Assembly: GCA_017470905.1 (NCBI GenBank)
Contig: JAFUXL010000018.1
Span: 1 to 55,213 of the forward strand
DNA from: Ruminococcus sp.
GTDB lineage: Bacteria; Bacillota; Clostridia; Oscillospirales; Ruminococcaceae
Direction of reading: 5' to 3'
DNA length: 55,213 bases
Positions 26,619 through 35,498 of this stretch are shown one piece after another (position 1 is the stretch's first letter; each line of letters opens with the position of its first letter). The notes beneath the pieces are model-generated. The model was not told the DNA's origin. It was given only the letters and a program-made list of their open reading frames with translations, and did no database searches. Made by a program: the position numbers and the translations under genes.

Positions 26619-27829
26619 TGACTGATAAAATACTTGAACTTTGCAGAAAAAGAGATTTGACCATAATATTCCGACCGATAGGAAATGACGGAGTTTTCAG
26701 CGAGCTTATGCGCCTGCTTGATGCCGACCCGACAAAAACCGAGGATTTTCTGTGTCAGTACTCAAATTTTGTTACCGAACTGTACCTGAACAGCACTTCA
26801 AATCTCAGCGAATATATACTCAAAATCGTGCTGGAGTCGGATAATATGTACACGCTGCTCATATCCGAGGGGCAAACGCCCGATATTAATATGAATAACT
26901 GTCTTATGCACGAATTGCAGTTTTTGCAGGAGCTTTCGCAGCTTACCCCCGAAGATTTTACGGAGGAGCTTGATTATGAGGGCTTTCTGCCGATGTGGGA
27001 AATTTCAGATATTGACGTGGCAGGCAGCTTTGTCGAAAGAATGAAGCTGATAAACCGCTACGGTTTCGGCAAGTGGACTAAAAGCAATATGTTCGTCCTG
27101 CGTGACGGTGAAATTATCCCTGTCGAACACCCCGACAAACAGAGCCTTTCGGATTTGTACGGCTACGAAAGGGAACGTCAGGCTGTTATAAACAATACCC
27201 TTGCACTGCTTGACGGAAAGCCCGCACTTAATACTCTCCTCTACGGTGATGCAGGTACGGGAAAATCCTCGACAGTAAAGGCAATCGCAAATGAATTTTC
27301 CGAAATGGGTCTGCGCCTTATCGAGATAAAAAAGGAACAGCTGTGCGACATTCCTGCAATAACAGAAGAAATAAGCGGCAATCCGCTGAAATTCATAATC
27401 TTCATAGACGACCTCTCGTTTTCGGCAGGAGAGGACGGTTTCGGAGCATTGAAAGCCATGCTGGAGGGTTCTGTATCGGCAGGCTCCGAAAATATGGTCA
27501 TCTATGCGACAAGCAACCGCAGACACCTCGTCAAGGAAAAATTTTCCGACAGACAGGGAGACGATGTTCACAGGAATGATACAATGCAGGAGAATTTGTC
27601 GCTTTCGGCACGTTTCGGACTGCGTGTGAATTTCAGCCGCCCCGACAAGAAAAATTATATATCCATAGCGGAGAAGCTTGCAAAATCAAGGGGAATTTCC
27701 ATGCCTGATGAGGAATTTTTCCTTAAAGCCGAACAGTTTGCATTATCGTCAGGCAACGGACGTTCGCCGAGAACGGCTAAACAGTTTGTCGATATGCTCC
27801 TTTCGGAGAGAATAAACGGAGATGAATAA
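26618..27829 (+). CDS. AAA-type ATPase of the DUF815 family
   Basis: The 403-residue protein has an N-terminal helical domain (~1-180) and an AAA module with Walker A YGDAGTGKSS (~208-217), Walker B FIIFIDDLSF, sensor-type YATSNRRHL and the family-typical FSDRQGDDVHRND followed by LSARFGLRVNF. DUF815 ATPases are widespread in Clostridia; their biological role is not established as far as I know. It starts at the last base of leuB's stop and overlaps ilvA's alternative start, so it is embedded in the amino acid operon. Confidence 0.88.
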   Translation: MTDKILELCRKRDLTIIFRPIGNDGVFSELMRLLDADPTKTEDFLCQYSNFVTELYLNSTSNLSEYILKIVLESDNMYTLLISEGQTPDINMNNCLMHELQFLQELSQLTPEDFTEELDYEGFLPMWEISDIDVAGSFVERMKLINRYGFGKWTKSNMFVLRDGEIIPVEHPDKQSLSDLYGYERERQAVINNTLALLDGKPALNTLLYGDAGTGKSSTVKAIANEFSEMGLRLIEIKKEQLCDIPAITEEISGNPLKFIIFIDDLSFSAGEDGFGALKAMLEGSVSAGSENMVIYATSNRRHLVKEKFSDRQGDDVHRNDTMQENLSLSARFGLRVNFSRPDKKNYISIAEKLAKSRGISMPDEEFFLKAEQFALSSGNGRSPRTAKQFVDMLLSERINGDE

Positions 27830-27830
27830 T

Positions 27831-29030
27831 ATGCTTACACTCGACAAAATATATCATGCAAAATATGTGCTTAAAAATGTCATCAGGGAAACGGACGTAA
27901 TATATGCGCCCAAGATAAATACAGACTCGGAGATATACTTAAAGACGGAGAATTTACAGATAACAGGCTCTTTCAAGGTCAGGGGAGCGTATTACAGAAT
28001 GTCGTGCCTTTCCGATGATGAAAAGGCAAGGGGAGTAATAGCCTGTTCTGCCGGAAACCATGCGCAGGGAGTTGCCCTTGCCGCCGCAAAGAACGGCATA
28101 AAATCAATTATATGTCTGCCTGACGGTGCGCCCATATCAAAGGTTGAGGCAACGAAAAGCTACGGTGCGGAGATATGTCTTGTCAAAGGAGTTTATGACG
28201 ATGCGTATGCGGAGGCTCTGCGCCTTAAAGACGAATACGGCTATACATTCATTCATCCCTTTGACGATGAGGACGTAATCGCAGGACAGGGAACCATAGG
28301 TCTTGAGCTTCTCGAACAAGTCCCCGATATTGATGCGGTGATAGTACCCATAGGCGGCGGCGGACTTGTTTCGGGCGTTGCATATGCCGTAAAAAGCCTT
28401 GACCCGAAAATAAAGGTCTACGGAGTACAGGCATCGGGTGCGCCGAGTATGTACAATTCCGTAAGAGATAAAAAAATCGAACGTCTTGAAATCGTTTCCA
28501 CAATAGCAGACGGAATAGCCGTAAAAGAACCGGGGGAGAATACATTCAGGATAATTTCCGAATATGTTGACGATATAGTCACCGTGACGGATGATGAAAT
28601 ATCCGCCGCAATACTCGCCCTCATGGAACAGCAGAAGCTTGTGACGGAGGGAGCAGGCGCAGTATCCGTTGCGGCGGCAATGTTCAGCAAAGTCCCGATA
28701 AAGGGCAAAAAAGCCGTATGCCTCCTTTCGGGCGGAAATATAGACGTTACAATACTTTCGAGAGTAATCAAGAGAGGACTTCTCATGACGGGAAGAACGT
28801 ATTCAATGAATATCGAACTCATAGACAAGCCTGGTCAGCTGATGGACGTTTCGAGGATAATAGCCCAGCTCGGCGGAAATGTAATTTCAATTCACCATGA
28901 GCGTGCGAATGAGGGTTCTGCGGTCAACGGCTGTTATCTCAGAATTGTCCTTGAAACGAGAAATTATGAACATATCGAGGAGATTAAAAAGGCTCTGCGT
29001 GAGAATAATTTCAAGATAGCAAACGAATAA
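27831..29030 (+). CDS. ilvA: Threonine ammonia-lyase with C-terminal ACT domain
   Basis: Makes 2-ketobutyrate from threonine, the entry to isoleucine synthesis. The 399-residue PLP enzyme has the Schiff-base Lys49 in ITGSFKVRGAY, the phosphate loop SAGNHAQGV and VPIGGGGLVSG, then a single ACT domain (~327-399, MNIELIDKPGQLMDVSR). The short single-ACT form is the type often called catabolic (TdcB-like plus ACT), but the operon context supports a biosynthetic role. I choose ATG 27831, 10 bases after GGAG; ATG 27822 is too close to that site. ridA follows. Confidence 0.94.
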   Translation: MLTLDKIYHAKYVLKNVIRETDVIYAPKINTDSEIYLKTENLQITGSFKVRGAYYRMSCLSDDEKARGVIACSAGNHAQGVALAAAKNGIKSIICLPDGAPISKVEATKSYGAEICLVKGVYDDAYAEALRLKDEYGYTFIHPFDDEDVIAGQGTIGLELLEQVPDIDAVIVPIGGGGLVSGVAYAVKSLDPKIKVYGVQASGAPSMYNSVRDKKIERLEIVSTIADGIAVKEPGENTFRIISEYVDDIVTVTDDEISAAILALMEQQKLVTEGAGAVSVAAAMFSKVPIKGKKAVCLLSGGNIDVTILSRVIKRGLLMTGRTYSMNIELIDKPGQLMDVSRIIAQLGGNVISIHHERANEGSAVNGCYLRIVLETRNYEHIEEIKKALRENNFKIANE

Positions 29031-29044
29031 TAAAAAGCCTTGTC

Positions 29045-29063
29045 TCTCCGCCGCAGGCGGAGA
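29045..29063 (+). repeat. GC palindrome, family 3, before ridA
   Basis: TCTCCGCC and GGCGGAGA around GCA, right after the ilvA stop. Confidence 0.65.
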
Positions 29064-29117
29064 AATATCAGAAAATATAAAAATTTTATCCGCTCACACG
29101 GGCAAAGGAGAATAATT

Positions 29118-29495
29118 ATGATAAAAGTACACACAGAAAAAGCCCCAGCAGCAGTAGGACCCTATTCACAGGCAATTATTTCGGGGGGAATGGTTTACAC
29201 CAGCGGTCAGATTGCTATTGACCCGTCAACAAACCAAATCGAAGCCGATACTATCGAGGGACAGACCGAACAGGTTATGCAGAACCTTAAAAATGTCCTC
29301 GAAACGGCAGGCTCGTCATTTAAAAAGGCTGTAAAGACTACCTGTTTCCTTGCGGATATGAACGACTTTGCGGCTTTCAACGAGATTTACGGCAGGTATT
29401 TTACATCGCTCCCAGCAAGAAGCTGCGTTGCCGTAAAAACTCTCCCGAAAAATGCCCTCGTTGAAGTTGAAGTAATCGCTGAAACCGTACTGTAA
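29118..29495 (+). CDS. ridA: RidA family 2-iminobutanoate/enamine deaminase
   Basis: Hydrolyses the reactive enamine/imine intermediates released by PLP enzymes such as IlvA, protecting PLP enzymes from 2-aminoacrylate. The 125-residue protein shows the family pattern: [18 protein letters not shown], the conserved Arg in [13 protein letters not shown] and VEVEVIA. ATG 29118 has AAAGGAG; a longer frame from 29040 would run through the GC palindrome. Location directly behind ilvA is functionally coherent. Confidence 0.95.
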   Translation: MIKVHTEKAPAAVGPYSQAIISGGMVYTSGQIAIDPSTNQIEADTIEGQTEQVMQNLKNVLETAGSSFKKAVKTTCFLADMNDFAAFNEIYGRYFTSLPARSCVAVKTLPKNALVEVEVIAETVL

Positions 29496-29506
29496 GGAGG
29501 ATTTTT

Positions 29507-30445
29507 ATGAAAGTACACGAATTGCAGGAAAAAATATTAGAATTAAAAAAAGAGACGAATACGGCAATCCTCGCCCACAGCTATCAGGCAAGGGAGATTG
29601 TCGAAATCGCCGACTATACGGGCGACAGCTATAAATTAAGCGTTGATGCAGAAAAAACCGATGCGGAAAATATTCTGTTCTGCGGAGTGCATTTCATGGC
29701 TGAAACCGCAAAAATGCTCTCGCCGCAAAAGCGTGTTTTCCTTGCAAACAAGGACGCAGGCTGTCCTATGGCTGAACAGATGGACAGGGAGCTTATATCC
29801 CAGTTGAGGGAAAAAGAACCCGACAGAACCGTTGTCGCATATATAAATACCACCGCATCGCTCAAAACTGTCTGTGATGTGTGCGTCACATCTTCGAGCG
29901 CACTGAGAATTGTAAAGGCTCTCGACAGTGACAAGATATTGTTTATCCCCGACTGCAACCTCGGAGACTGGGTAAAGAAACAAATCCCCGAAAAGGATAT
30001 TAAGCTCCTGCACGGCGGCTGTCCGACCCATGCGGCTGTTACCGTAAATGAAGTTAAAAAGGCTAAACAGCAGCATCCCGATGCATTGTTCCTCGTTCAC
30101 CCCGAATGTGTACCGGCAGTCGTTGAGCTTGCCGACTATGTAGGCTCTACTTCGGGCATAATGGAGTATGCGAAGAAATCGGAACACAAAGAGTTTATAA
30201 TCGGAACGGAGACTTCTATTGCAGAGCATTTGCAGTATGACTGCCCCGACAAGAAATTCTATCCCGTCACGAGGGATATAGTTTGCAGGAATATGAAACT
30301 GACCACCCTCCCCGATGTCTATAACTGCCTTACGGGAATAAAAAATAATTCCCACGACTATAACTCCCTTGAAATCATCATGGAAGATGAACTCATAGCA
30401 CAGGCAAGAAAATGCATTGATGAAATGATAAGGCTCGGTGGCTGA
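29507..30445 (+). CDS. nadA: Quinolinate synthase
   Basis: Condenses iminoaspartate and dihydroxyacetone phosphate to quinolinate in NAD synthesis, using a [4Fe-4S] cluster. The 312-residue product shows the triplicated NadA fold: AHSYQAREIVEIADYTGDSY, FCGVHFMAETAKML with a cluster Cys, VTSSSA preceded by CVT, HPEC and GTETSI. nadB and nadC are not in this window. SD AAGGAGG. It follows ridA after 11 bases and is nearly joined to hydE. Confidence 0.94.
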   Translation: MKVHELQEKILELKKETNTAILAHSYQAREIVEIADYTGDSYKLSVDAEKTDAENILFCGVHFMAETAKMLSPQKRVFLANKDAGCPMAEQMDRELISQLREKEPDRTVVAYINTTASLKTVCDVCVTSSSALRIVKALDSDKILFIPDCNLGDWVKKQIPEKDIKLLHGGCPTHAAVTVNEVKKAKQQHPDALFLVHPECVPAVVELADYVGSTSGIMEYAKKSEHKEFIIGTETSIAEHLQYDCPDKKFYPVTRDIVCRNMKLTTLPDVYNCLTGIKNNSHDYNSLEIIMEDELIAQARKCIDEMIRLGG

Positions 30446-30446
30446 T

Positions 30447-31487
30447 ATGCTTGAACTTGTCGAAAAATTGTATGAAAATCATGATTTGACAGACGGCGAA
30501 CTGAAACAGCTTATTCTTACAGATGACAAGGCTGCGGAAGAATTGCTTATAAAAAGGGCGGACGAGACAAGACAGAAATATTACGGAAAGAAAGTTTTTC
30601 TGCGTGGACTTATCGAAATTTCAAGCTTTTGTAAAAACAATTGTCTCTACTGCGGAATAAGGCATGACAATAAAAATGCCCAGAGATACAGGCTCTCCCG
30701 TGAGGAGATATTATCATGCTGTGAAAACGGCTATGAACTCGGCTTTCGTACTTTCGTAATGCAGGGCGGAGAGGACGCTTATTATAACGATGAATTTATG
30801 TGCGGTATAATAAGCGAGATAAAAAATAAATACCCCGACTGCGCCGTGACGCTCTCCCTCGGCGAACGTTCAGGACAAAGCTATAAACGCATGAAGGAAG
30901 CAGGTGCGGACAGGTATTTGCTGCGCCACGAAACCGCAAGCGATGAACTTTATAAAAAACTTCACCCCAATGAAATGAGCCTCGAAAACAGGAAAAAATG
31001 CCTTTTCAACCTCAAAAAACTCCATTATCAGGTGGGAGCAGGCTTCATGGTCGGCGCACCTTTCCAGACGGTTGAGAACATCGTGGAGGATTTGAGATTT
31101 TTGCAGGACTTGCAGCCGCAGATGATAGGCATAGGACCTTTTATTCCTCATCATGATACGCCGTTTAAAGGCGAAAAACAGGGAACTCTTGAACTTACTT
31201 TAAGACTTCTCGGAATAATAAGGCTGATGTTTCCGAAAGTATTGCTGCCTGCCACGACTGCGCTCGGCACGATTTCTCCCATAGGACGGGAACTCGGACT
31301 GAAAACGGGCTGCAACGTTATCATGCCGAATTTATCGCCCGTGAAAGTAAGAAAGAAATATGATTTGTATGATAACAAGATATGCACGGGCGAGGAGGCT
31401 GCCGAATGCCGTGGCTGTCTGCAAAGGAGAGTAAAATCTGTCGGCTACGAGATAGTTTCCGAAAGAGGCGATTTTATCAATGCATAA
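30447..31487 (+). CDS. hydE: [FeFe]-hydrogenase maturation radical SAM protein HydE
   Basis: The 346-residue radical SAM enzyme takes part in building the H-cluster of [FeFe]-hydrogenase. It has the cluster motif CxxxCxxC as C62-KNN-C66-LY-C69, then MQGGEDAYY, SLGERS and VGAGFMVGAPFQT, and the family-typical GIGPFIPHHDTPF. HydF, HydG and the hydrogenase are not in the window. ATG 30447 follows the nadA stop by 1 base; the GTG at 30438 lies inside nadA. The final codons and stop (AATGCATAA) are part of an AT-rich repeat. Confidence 0.92.
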   Translation: MLELVEKLYENHDLTDGELKQLILTDDKAAEELLIKRADETRQKYYGKKVFLRGLIEISSFCKNNCLYCGIRHDNKNAQRYRLSREEILSCCENGYELGFRTFVMQGGEDAYYNDEFMCGIISEIKNKYPDCAVTLSLGERSGQSYKRMKEAGADRYLLRHETASDELYKKLHPNEMSLENRKKCLFNLKKLHYQVGAGFMVGAPFQTVENIVEDLRFLQDLQPQMIGIGPFIPHHDTPFKGEKQGTLELTLRLLGIIRLMFPKVLLPATTALGTISPIGRELGLKTGCNVIMPNLSPVKVRKKYDLYDNKICTGEEAAECRGCLQRRVKSVGYEIVSERGDFINA

Positions 31488-31586
31488 TTCATAATTAAGA
31501 ATTTATTTGCCGTTGGCAAATCAGGTGTTTCTGTAATGCCAACGGCATTACCAATTATGAATTATGCATTATGAATTATGAATTAA
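31482..31586 (+). repeat. Composite AT-arm repeat, copy A (after hydE)
   Basis: Arms ATGCATAATTCATAATTAAG (31482-31501) and AATTATGAATTATGCATTAT (from 31555) surround a core with GCCGTTGGCA and TGCCAACGGC, a second inverted repeat. A near-identical ~90-base copy follows the next gene. Confidence 0.75.
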
Positions 31587-31606
31587 CTACAGGGAGTGTT
31601 TTTATT

Positions 31607-32545
31607 ATGAGAGTACGGTTTCATCTGCCCGATTTTTCGGGGAGATTTAAATTAAATCTTATGTTTGCGGAAATGCTGAAAAATAAACCCGAATTTTTCC
31701 GTGAGGGCGTTGAAATAGCATCGTTCTACGGCGTTTTTCCGCCGTCTATATGGAACGGCGGAAGAACTCAGGGCGGTGTCTGCGACAGAGTATTCATAAA
31801 ACAGGTTATAAAGGCTTTCAACGACAGGGGTATTCCGCTCAGGTTTACGTTTACAAATCCTGCTCTTGAAAAGAAACATCTTAACGATAATTTCTGCAAT
31901 ATGGTTATGAACCTTGCCAACAACGGCATGAATGAGGCGATTGTCATGTCGCCGCTGCTGGAGGATTATATAAGAAAAAATTATCCAAAATATAAGCTGA
32001 CAAGCTCAACGTGCAAGAGAATTACCGACCCCGAAAAGCTTGAAGAAGAGCTTGGAAAGGATTACAGCATTGTAGTTGTTGACTATGATTTCAACAATAA
32101 TTTTGAAGTCCTCGAAAAGCTTCCCAGAAAACAGGACTGCGAACTGCTGGTTAATGCCTGCTGTGAGCCGAACTGCCCCAGACGTTCGGCGCATTATTAT
32201 TCGATAGGGGAGCAGCAGATAGCCTATAACGAGCATATAAAGAAATATCCGAATGTTCCGTTTGATGTTGAAAAATATGACCCCCAGCATTTCAGGGACT
32301 GTCCTTATTCGCAGAGGGGAATTTTCGAGATAAGGAATTTGAGGACGCATATTTCGCCCGATGACATATGGGAAAAATATGTGCCTATGGGATTTGAACA
32401 GTTCAAGATTGAGGGAAGAACCGCAAGCCCTTTCAATATCCTTGAAACGTATATGTATTATATGGCGAAGCCCGAATGCCGTGACGAGGCGAGGTTTACA
32501 CTTCTGAAAGCCCTCGAAAACAGCAAAGCGATAGTATATAATTAA
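31607..32545 (+). CDS. U32-peptidase-like protein with candidate Fe-S cysteines, paralogue 1
   Basis: The 312-residue protein ends in a U32-family-like box, GFEQFKIEGR (residues 262-271); the F/K-IEGR motif is the hallmark of the U32 barrel. It also has Cys185, Cys186 and Cys190 in NACCEPNC and Cys232 in RDCPYS, recalling the four-Cys [4Fe-4S] site of U32 proteins such as UbiU/UbiV. U32 members act in ubiquinone, tRNA and rRNA hydroxylation or as collagenase-like proteins. The overall sequence is divergent, so this is tentative. ATG 31607 has GGGAGTG; a frame from 31571 would begin in the repeat. An adjacent paralogue starts 205 bases downstream. Confidence 0.55.
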   Translation: MRVRFHLPDFSGRFKLNLMFAEMLKNKPEFFREGVEIASFYGVFPPSIWNGGRTQGGVCDRVFIKQVIKAFNDRGIPLRFTFTNPALEKKHLNDNFCNMVMNLANNGMNEAIVMSPLLEDYIRKNYPKYKLTSSTCKRITDPEKLEEELGKDYSIVVVDYDFNNNFEVLEKLPRKQDCELLVNACCEPNCPRRSAHYYSIGEQQIAYNEHIKKYPNVPFDVEKYDPQHFRDCPYSQRGIFEIRNLRTHISPDDIWEKYVPMGFEQFKIEGRTASPFNILETYMYYMAKPECRDEARFTLLKALENSKAIVYN

Positions 32546-32633
32546 GAATTTACTTGCCGTTGGCAAATCAGATGTTTCCGTAATGCCAACGGCATTACTA
32601 ATTATGAATTATACATTATGAATTATGAATTAA
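32545..32633 (+). repeat. Composite AT-arm repeat, copy B (after paralogue 1)
   Basis: About 90 bases nearly identical to 31495-31586, including GCCGTTGGCAAATCAG and TGCCAACGGCATTAC. It overlaps the stop codon of the gene before it. Confidence 0.8.
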
Positions 32634-32733
32634 AAGGGGGCTTGGGGGAAAGCTGCCTCTTGACCTGAAAGCGAACGGAGCGCAGCGTAGTGAACGAAAG
32701 GTCAAGGCTTAGATGGCAGCTCCCCCATTTCAA
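32634..32733 (+). repeat. Long hairpin repeat, family 1, copy 3
   Basis: TTGACCT (32660-32666) and AGGTCAA (32699-32705) enclose a 32-base loop with GCGAACG and GTGAACG. Outer arms GGGGGA..AGCTGCC and GGCAGCTCCCCC pair. It ends 18 bases before the next start codon. Confidence 0.85.
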
Positions 32734-32750
32734 ATAAGGAGTGTTTTATT

Positions 32751-33701
32751 ATGAGAGTTAGGTTTCATCTTCCCGATTTTGCAGTACATTATAAATTTAA
32801 TCTTGTATTCGCCGAAATGCTTAAAAATTGTCCGCAGTATTTCCGTGATGGAGTTGAGATAGCCTCGGTATACGGTGCGTTTCCCCCGTCATTATGGAAC
32901 GGCGGACGCTTTCAGAGCGGTGTATGCAGTGAGGATTTCATAAAGCAGGTTATATATTCTTTCAATTCGAGGGGTATTCCCCTGCGCTTTACTTTCACAA
33001 ATCCCATGATTGAAGAGGAGCATTTAAGCGATGAATACTGCAATATGATAATGAAATTAGCGGACAACGGTCTGAATGAGGTTATAATCATGTCGCCGCT
33101 GCTCGAAAATTATATCCGTGAAAATTATCCTAAATATAAGCTTACAAGCTCAACGTGCAGGAGAATTACCGACCCCGGAAGGCTTTATGATGAAGTGAAC
33201 AAGGATTATCACATAGTAGTGATAGATTATGATTTGAATAACAGATTTGACATTCTCGAAAAAATCCCCGACAAGGAAAAATGCGAAATACTTGTCAATG
33301 CCTGCTGTAATCCTGCCTGTTCCCACAGAAGTCATCACTATCGGACGATAGGTCAGGAACAGATAATATATGCACAGCACGTTAAAAATCACCCGAACAC
33401 TGATTTCAGCTTTCAGGAATTTTTCGATAGTCACCCCGAAAGCGATTATGAGAGAAACTGCAATTGTATGCAGAGGACGGTATTCGAGATAAAAAATCTC
33501 AGCACGCATATCCCGCCCGATGATATATGGGAAAAATATGTGCCTATGGGCTTTTGTCAGTTTAAGATTGAGGGGCGTTCCTTTGATTTGTTTAATTTAA
33601 TGGAGCATTATATGTACTATATGATAAAACCCGAAGTCCGTGACGAGGCAAGATTTATTCTTACGAGACAGCTCGTCAGAAACAACATCATACGAATTTA
33701 A
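32751..33701 (+). CDS. U32-peptidase-like protein with candidate Fe-S cysteines, paralogue 2
   Basis: The 316-residue tandem paralogue of the preceding gene matches it clearly along the whole length (MRVRFHLPDF, NGG, LTSSTCRRITDPG, NACCNPAC, DDIWEKYVPMGF, QFKIEGR). The NACC..C cysteines are conserved. The fourth lies in ERNCNCMQ, with an extra Cys. Conservation of cysteines after this much divergence argues that they are functional. ATG 32751 has AAGGAG. Function unknown; both genes follow nadA and hydE, which also encode Fe-S enzymes, but no direct link is shown. Confidence 0.55.
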   Translation: MRVRFHLPDFAVHYKFNLVFAEMLKNCPQYFRDGVEIASVYGAFPPSLWNGGRFQSGVCSEDFIKQVIYSFNSRGIPLRFTFTNPMIEEEHLSDEYCNMIMKLADNGLNEVIIMSPLLENYIRENYPKYKLTSSTCRRITDPGRLYDEVNKDYHIVVIDYDLNNRFDILEKIPDKEKCEILVNACCNPACSHRSHHYRTIGQEQIIYAQHVKNHPNTDFSFQEFFDSHPESDYERNCNCMQRTVFEIKNLSTHIPPDDIWEKYVPMGFCQFKIEGRSFDLFNLMEHYMYYMIKPEVRDEARFILTRQLVRNNIIRI

Positions 33702-33722
33702 TGCATTATGAATTATGAATTG
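33695..33722 (+). repeat. AT-rich palindromic repeat overlapping the paralogue 2 stop
   Basis: AATTTAATGCATTATGAATT followed by ATGAATTG; the TAA stop at 33699-33701 is inside it. Confidence 0.65.
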
Positions 33723-33739
33723 ACAAGGGAAGTGTTTTT

Positions 33740-35239
33740 ATGAAGGCTGCGGCAATATTCAGCGATAATATGGTTTTACAGCAGAACAAGCCCGTCAGAA
33801 TTTTCGGAACAGGCAGTGACGGAGAAAAAATAACAGCAAAAATACTCGGAAATACGGCTTTCGGGTATGTGAAAAACGGTAAATGGGAAATAATTCTTCC
33901 GCCCATGAAAAGCACGGATAGCTGCTCTCTGGAAATAAAATCTCCGTGCGAAACGATTATTTTCAATAATGTCGCAGTTGGCGAGGTATGGCTTGCAGGC
34001 GGTCAGTCAAATATGGAATTTGAACTGCAAAACGATAAAAACGGCTTTCAGGCTCTGAAAAACTGCGGAGACGAAAATGTCAGATTTTATTATACAAGCA
34101 AATGCAGTATGCTCGGTGAGGATTTAATCAGGAGCGAAGAAAATTCACGCTGGACAACAGCATCACAGGAAAATTCAAAAAACTGGTCTGCCGTGGGATA
34201 TTATTTTGCAAGGGAACTGAGCAGAAAATTAAACGTCACCGTGGGAATTATAGGCTGCAACTGGGGCGGTACTTCCGCAAGCGTATGGATTTCGAGGGAA
34301 TATTTACAGCGTGACGAGAGACTTCTCCCGTATATTCTTGATTATGAAAAAGCAGTAAAGGGCAAGACTGCCGAACAGATGATTGCGGAATATGACGAAT
34401 ACACGGCTTATCAGACAGAATGGGAAAAGAAAAAAGATGCCTGCTATATGGAAAATCATAATATAAAATGGAGCGAGGTAATTAAAATCTGCGGCGAAAA
34501 CCGTTACCCCGGTCCCCTCGGCTGTAAAAATCCAATGCGCCCATGCGGACTTTACGAAACCATGATAAGCCGCATAAAGCCCTATACAATAAGGGGATTT
34601 CTCTATTATCAGGGAGAGTCGGACGACCACAGACCGAAAAGTTATTATGCGCTTTTAAGCTCTCTCATAGAATGCTGGAGAAAGGAATGGAAAGACAGCG
34701 AACTGCCGTTTCTCAATGTACAGCTTCCCATGTTTAAATATGCCGATGACCCCGACTATAAAAACTGGGCGGAAATAAGACAGGCGCAGCTGAATGTATA
34801 CAAGACGGTGAGAAATACGGGGCTTGCCGTAACTCTCGACTGCGGAGAATTTAATAACATTCACCCCGTTGACAAAGAACCTGTCGGACACAGATTGTAT
34901 TTGCAGGCTCTGAGCGAAGTTTATGGGATTGCAGAAATATCCGAAACCATGCCGCCCGTGTTTCGTGAATTTTACCGTGAGGGCGATGATATAATTCTGA
35001 TGTTTGATAATCCCTGCGATTTTGATGTCAGGGGAGAACTTAAGGATTTTGAAATATCATACGGAGAAGAATATATCTCCGCAGAGGCAAGAACTGACGG
35101 CGACTGTATAATTTTAACTGCCGAAAAGGACAGGGAGGTCAGAGCCGTAAGATACCTCTGGACTAATTATACGAATGTAACACTTTATGCTCAGAACGGC
35201 TTACCCGTCCCGGCATTTATTTTAATGCATAATGCATAA
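33740..35239 (+). CDS. Sialate O-acetylesterase-type (SASA/SGNH) carbohydrate esterase, cytoplasmic
   Basis: The 499-residue protein has no signal peptide. The SGNH catalytic elements are visible: Ser90 in LAGGQSNMEF, the Gly/Asn blocks IIGCNWGGTSASVW and YYQGESD, and the catalytic Asp/His region NNIHPVDK (~375). Family members remove O-acetyl groups from sialic acids or plant glycans. Lack of an export signal suggests that it acts on imported oligosaccharides, for example acetylated pectin fragments released by the dockerin lyase at 36.7 kb, which is inference. The last residues MHNA and the stop come from an AT-rich repeat, so the original C-terminus may have been replaced. Confidence 0.88.
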   Translation: MKAAAIFSDNMVLQQNKPVRIFGTGSDGEKITAKILGNTAFGYVKNGKWEIILPPMKSTDSCSLEIKSPCETIIFNNVAVGEVWLAGGQSNMEFELQNDKNGFQALKNCGDENVRFYYTSKCSMLGEDLIRSEENSRWTTASQENSKNWSAVGYYFARELSRKLNVTVGIIGCNWGGTSASVWISREYLQRDERLLPYILDYEKAVKGKTAEQMIAEYDEYTAYQTEWEKKKDACYMENHNIKWSEVIKICGENRYPGPLGCKNPMRPCGLYETMISRIKPYTIRGFLYYQGESDDHRPKSYYALLSSLIECWRKEWKDSELPFLNVQLPMFKYADDPDYKNWAEIRQAQLNVYKTVRNTGLAVTLDCGEFNNIHPVDKEPVGHRLYLQALSEVYGIAEISETMPPVFREFYREGDDIILMFDNPCDFDVRGELKDFEISYGEEYISAEARTDGDCIILTAEKDREVRAVRYLWTNYTNVTLYAQNGLPVPAFILMHNA

Positions 35240-35253
35240 TTCATAATTCATAC
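35224..35253 (+). repeat. AT-rich palindromic repeat forming the 3' end of the esterase gene
   Basis: AATGCATAATGCATAATTCA and continuation. It encodes the final codons of the esterase. Confidence 0.7.
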
Positions 35254-35317
35254 TACTATGATTGAGCAAATTTAAAATTTTTGTGATAGTATAAAAGAAA
35301 TTATAATAAAAAACAAT

Positions 35318-35345
35318 GTTCCCCCCGACTACAGTGGGGGGAAAC
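35318..35345 (+). repeat. GC hairpin, family 3-like
   Basis: TGTTCCCCCC and GGGGGGAAACA around a 9-base loop. No T-run follows. Confidence 0.55.
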
Positions 35346-35408
35346 AGAAAAATACAGAAATTTTTGTGCATTATTTCAAAATGCTTATTTATGATATAAA
35401 AAATACTC

Positions 35409-35437
35409 TTGTAATTTGTTTTAAAGCATGATATAAT
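35409..35437 (+). promoter_or_regulatory. Promoter of the RING-finger gene (TTGTAA-17-TATAAT)
   Basis: TTGTAA 35409-35414 and TATAAT 35432-35437 with 17 bases between. Another AT-rich repeat copy (35459-35485) lies between it and the start codon. Confidence 0.65.
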
Positions 35438-35458
35438 ATTGATGTGACGAATTAATAT

Positions 35459-35485
35459 AATTATGCATTATGAATTATGAATTAA
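35459..35485 (+). repeat. AT-rich palindromic repeat in the 5' UTR
   Basis: AATTATGCATTATGAATTAT and AATTAA, immediately before the ribosome site of the next gene. Confidence 0.65.
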
Positions 35486-35498
35486 AGAAAGGGTTTTT

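Noticed and set aside
29636-30355. 239-codon minus-strand frame opposite nadA
   Set aside because: Antisense shadow of a well-conserved gene; no start context and Cys/His-rich shadow composition.
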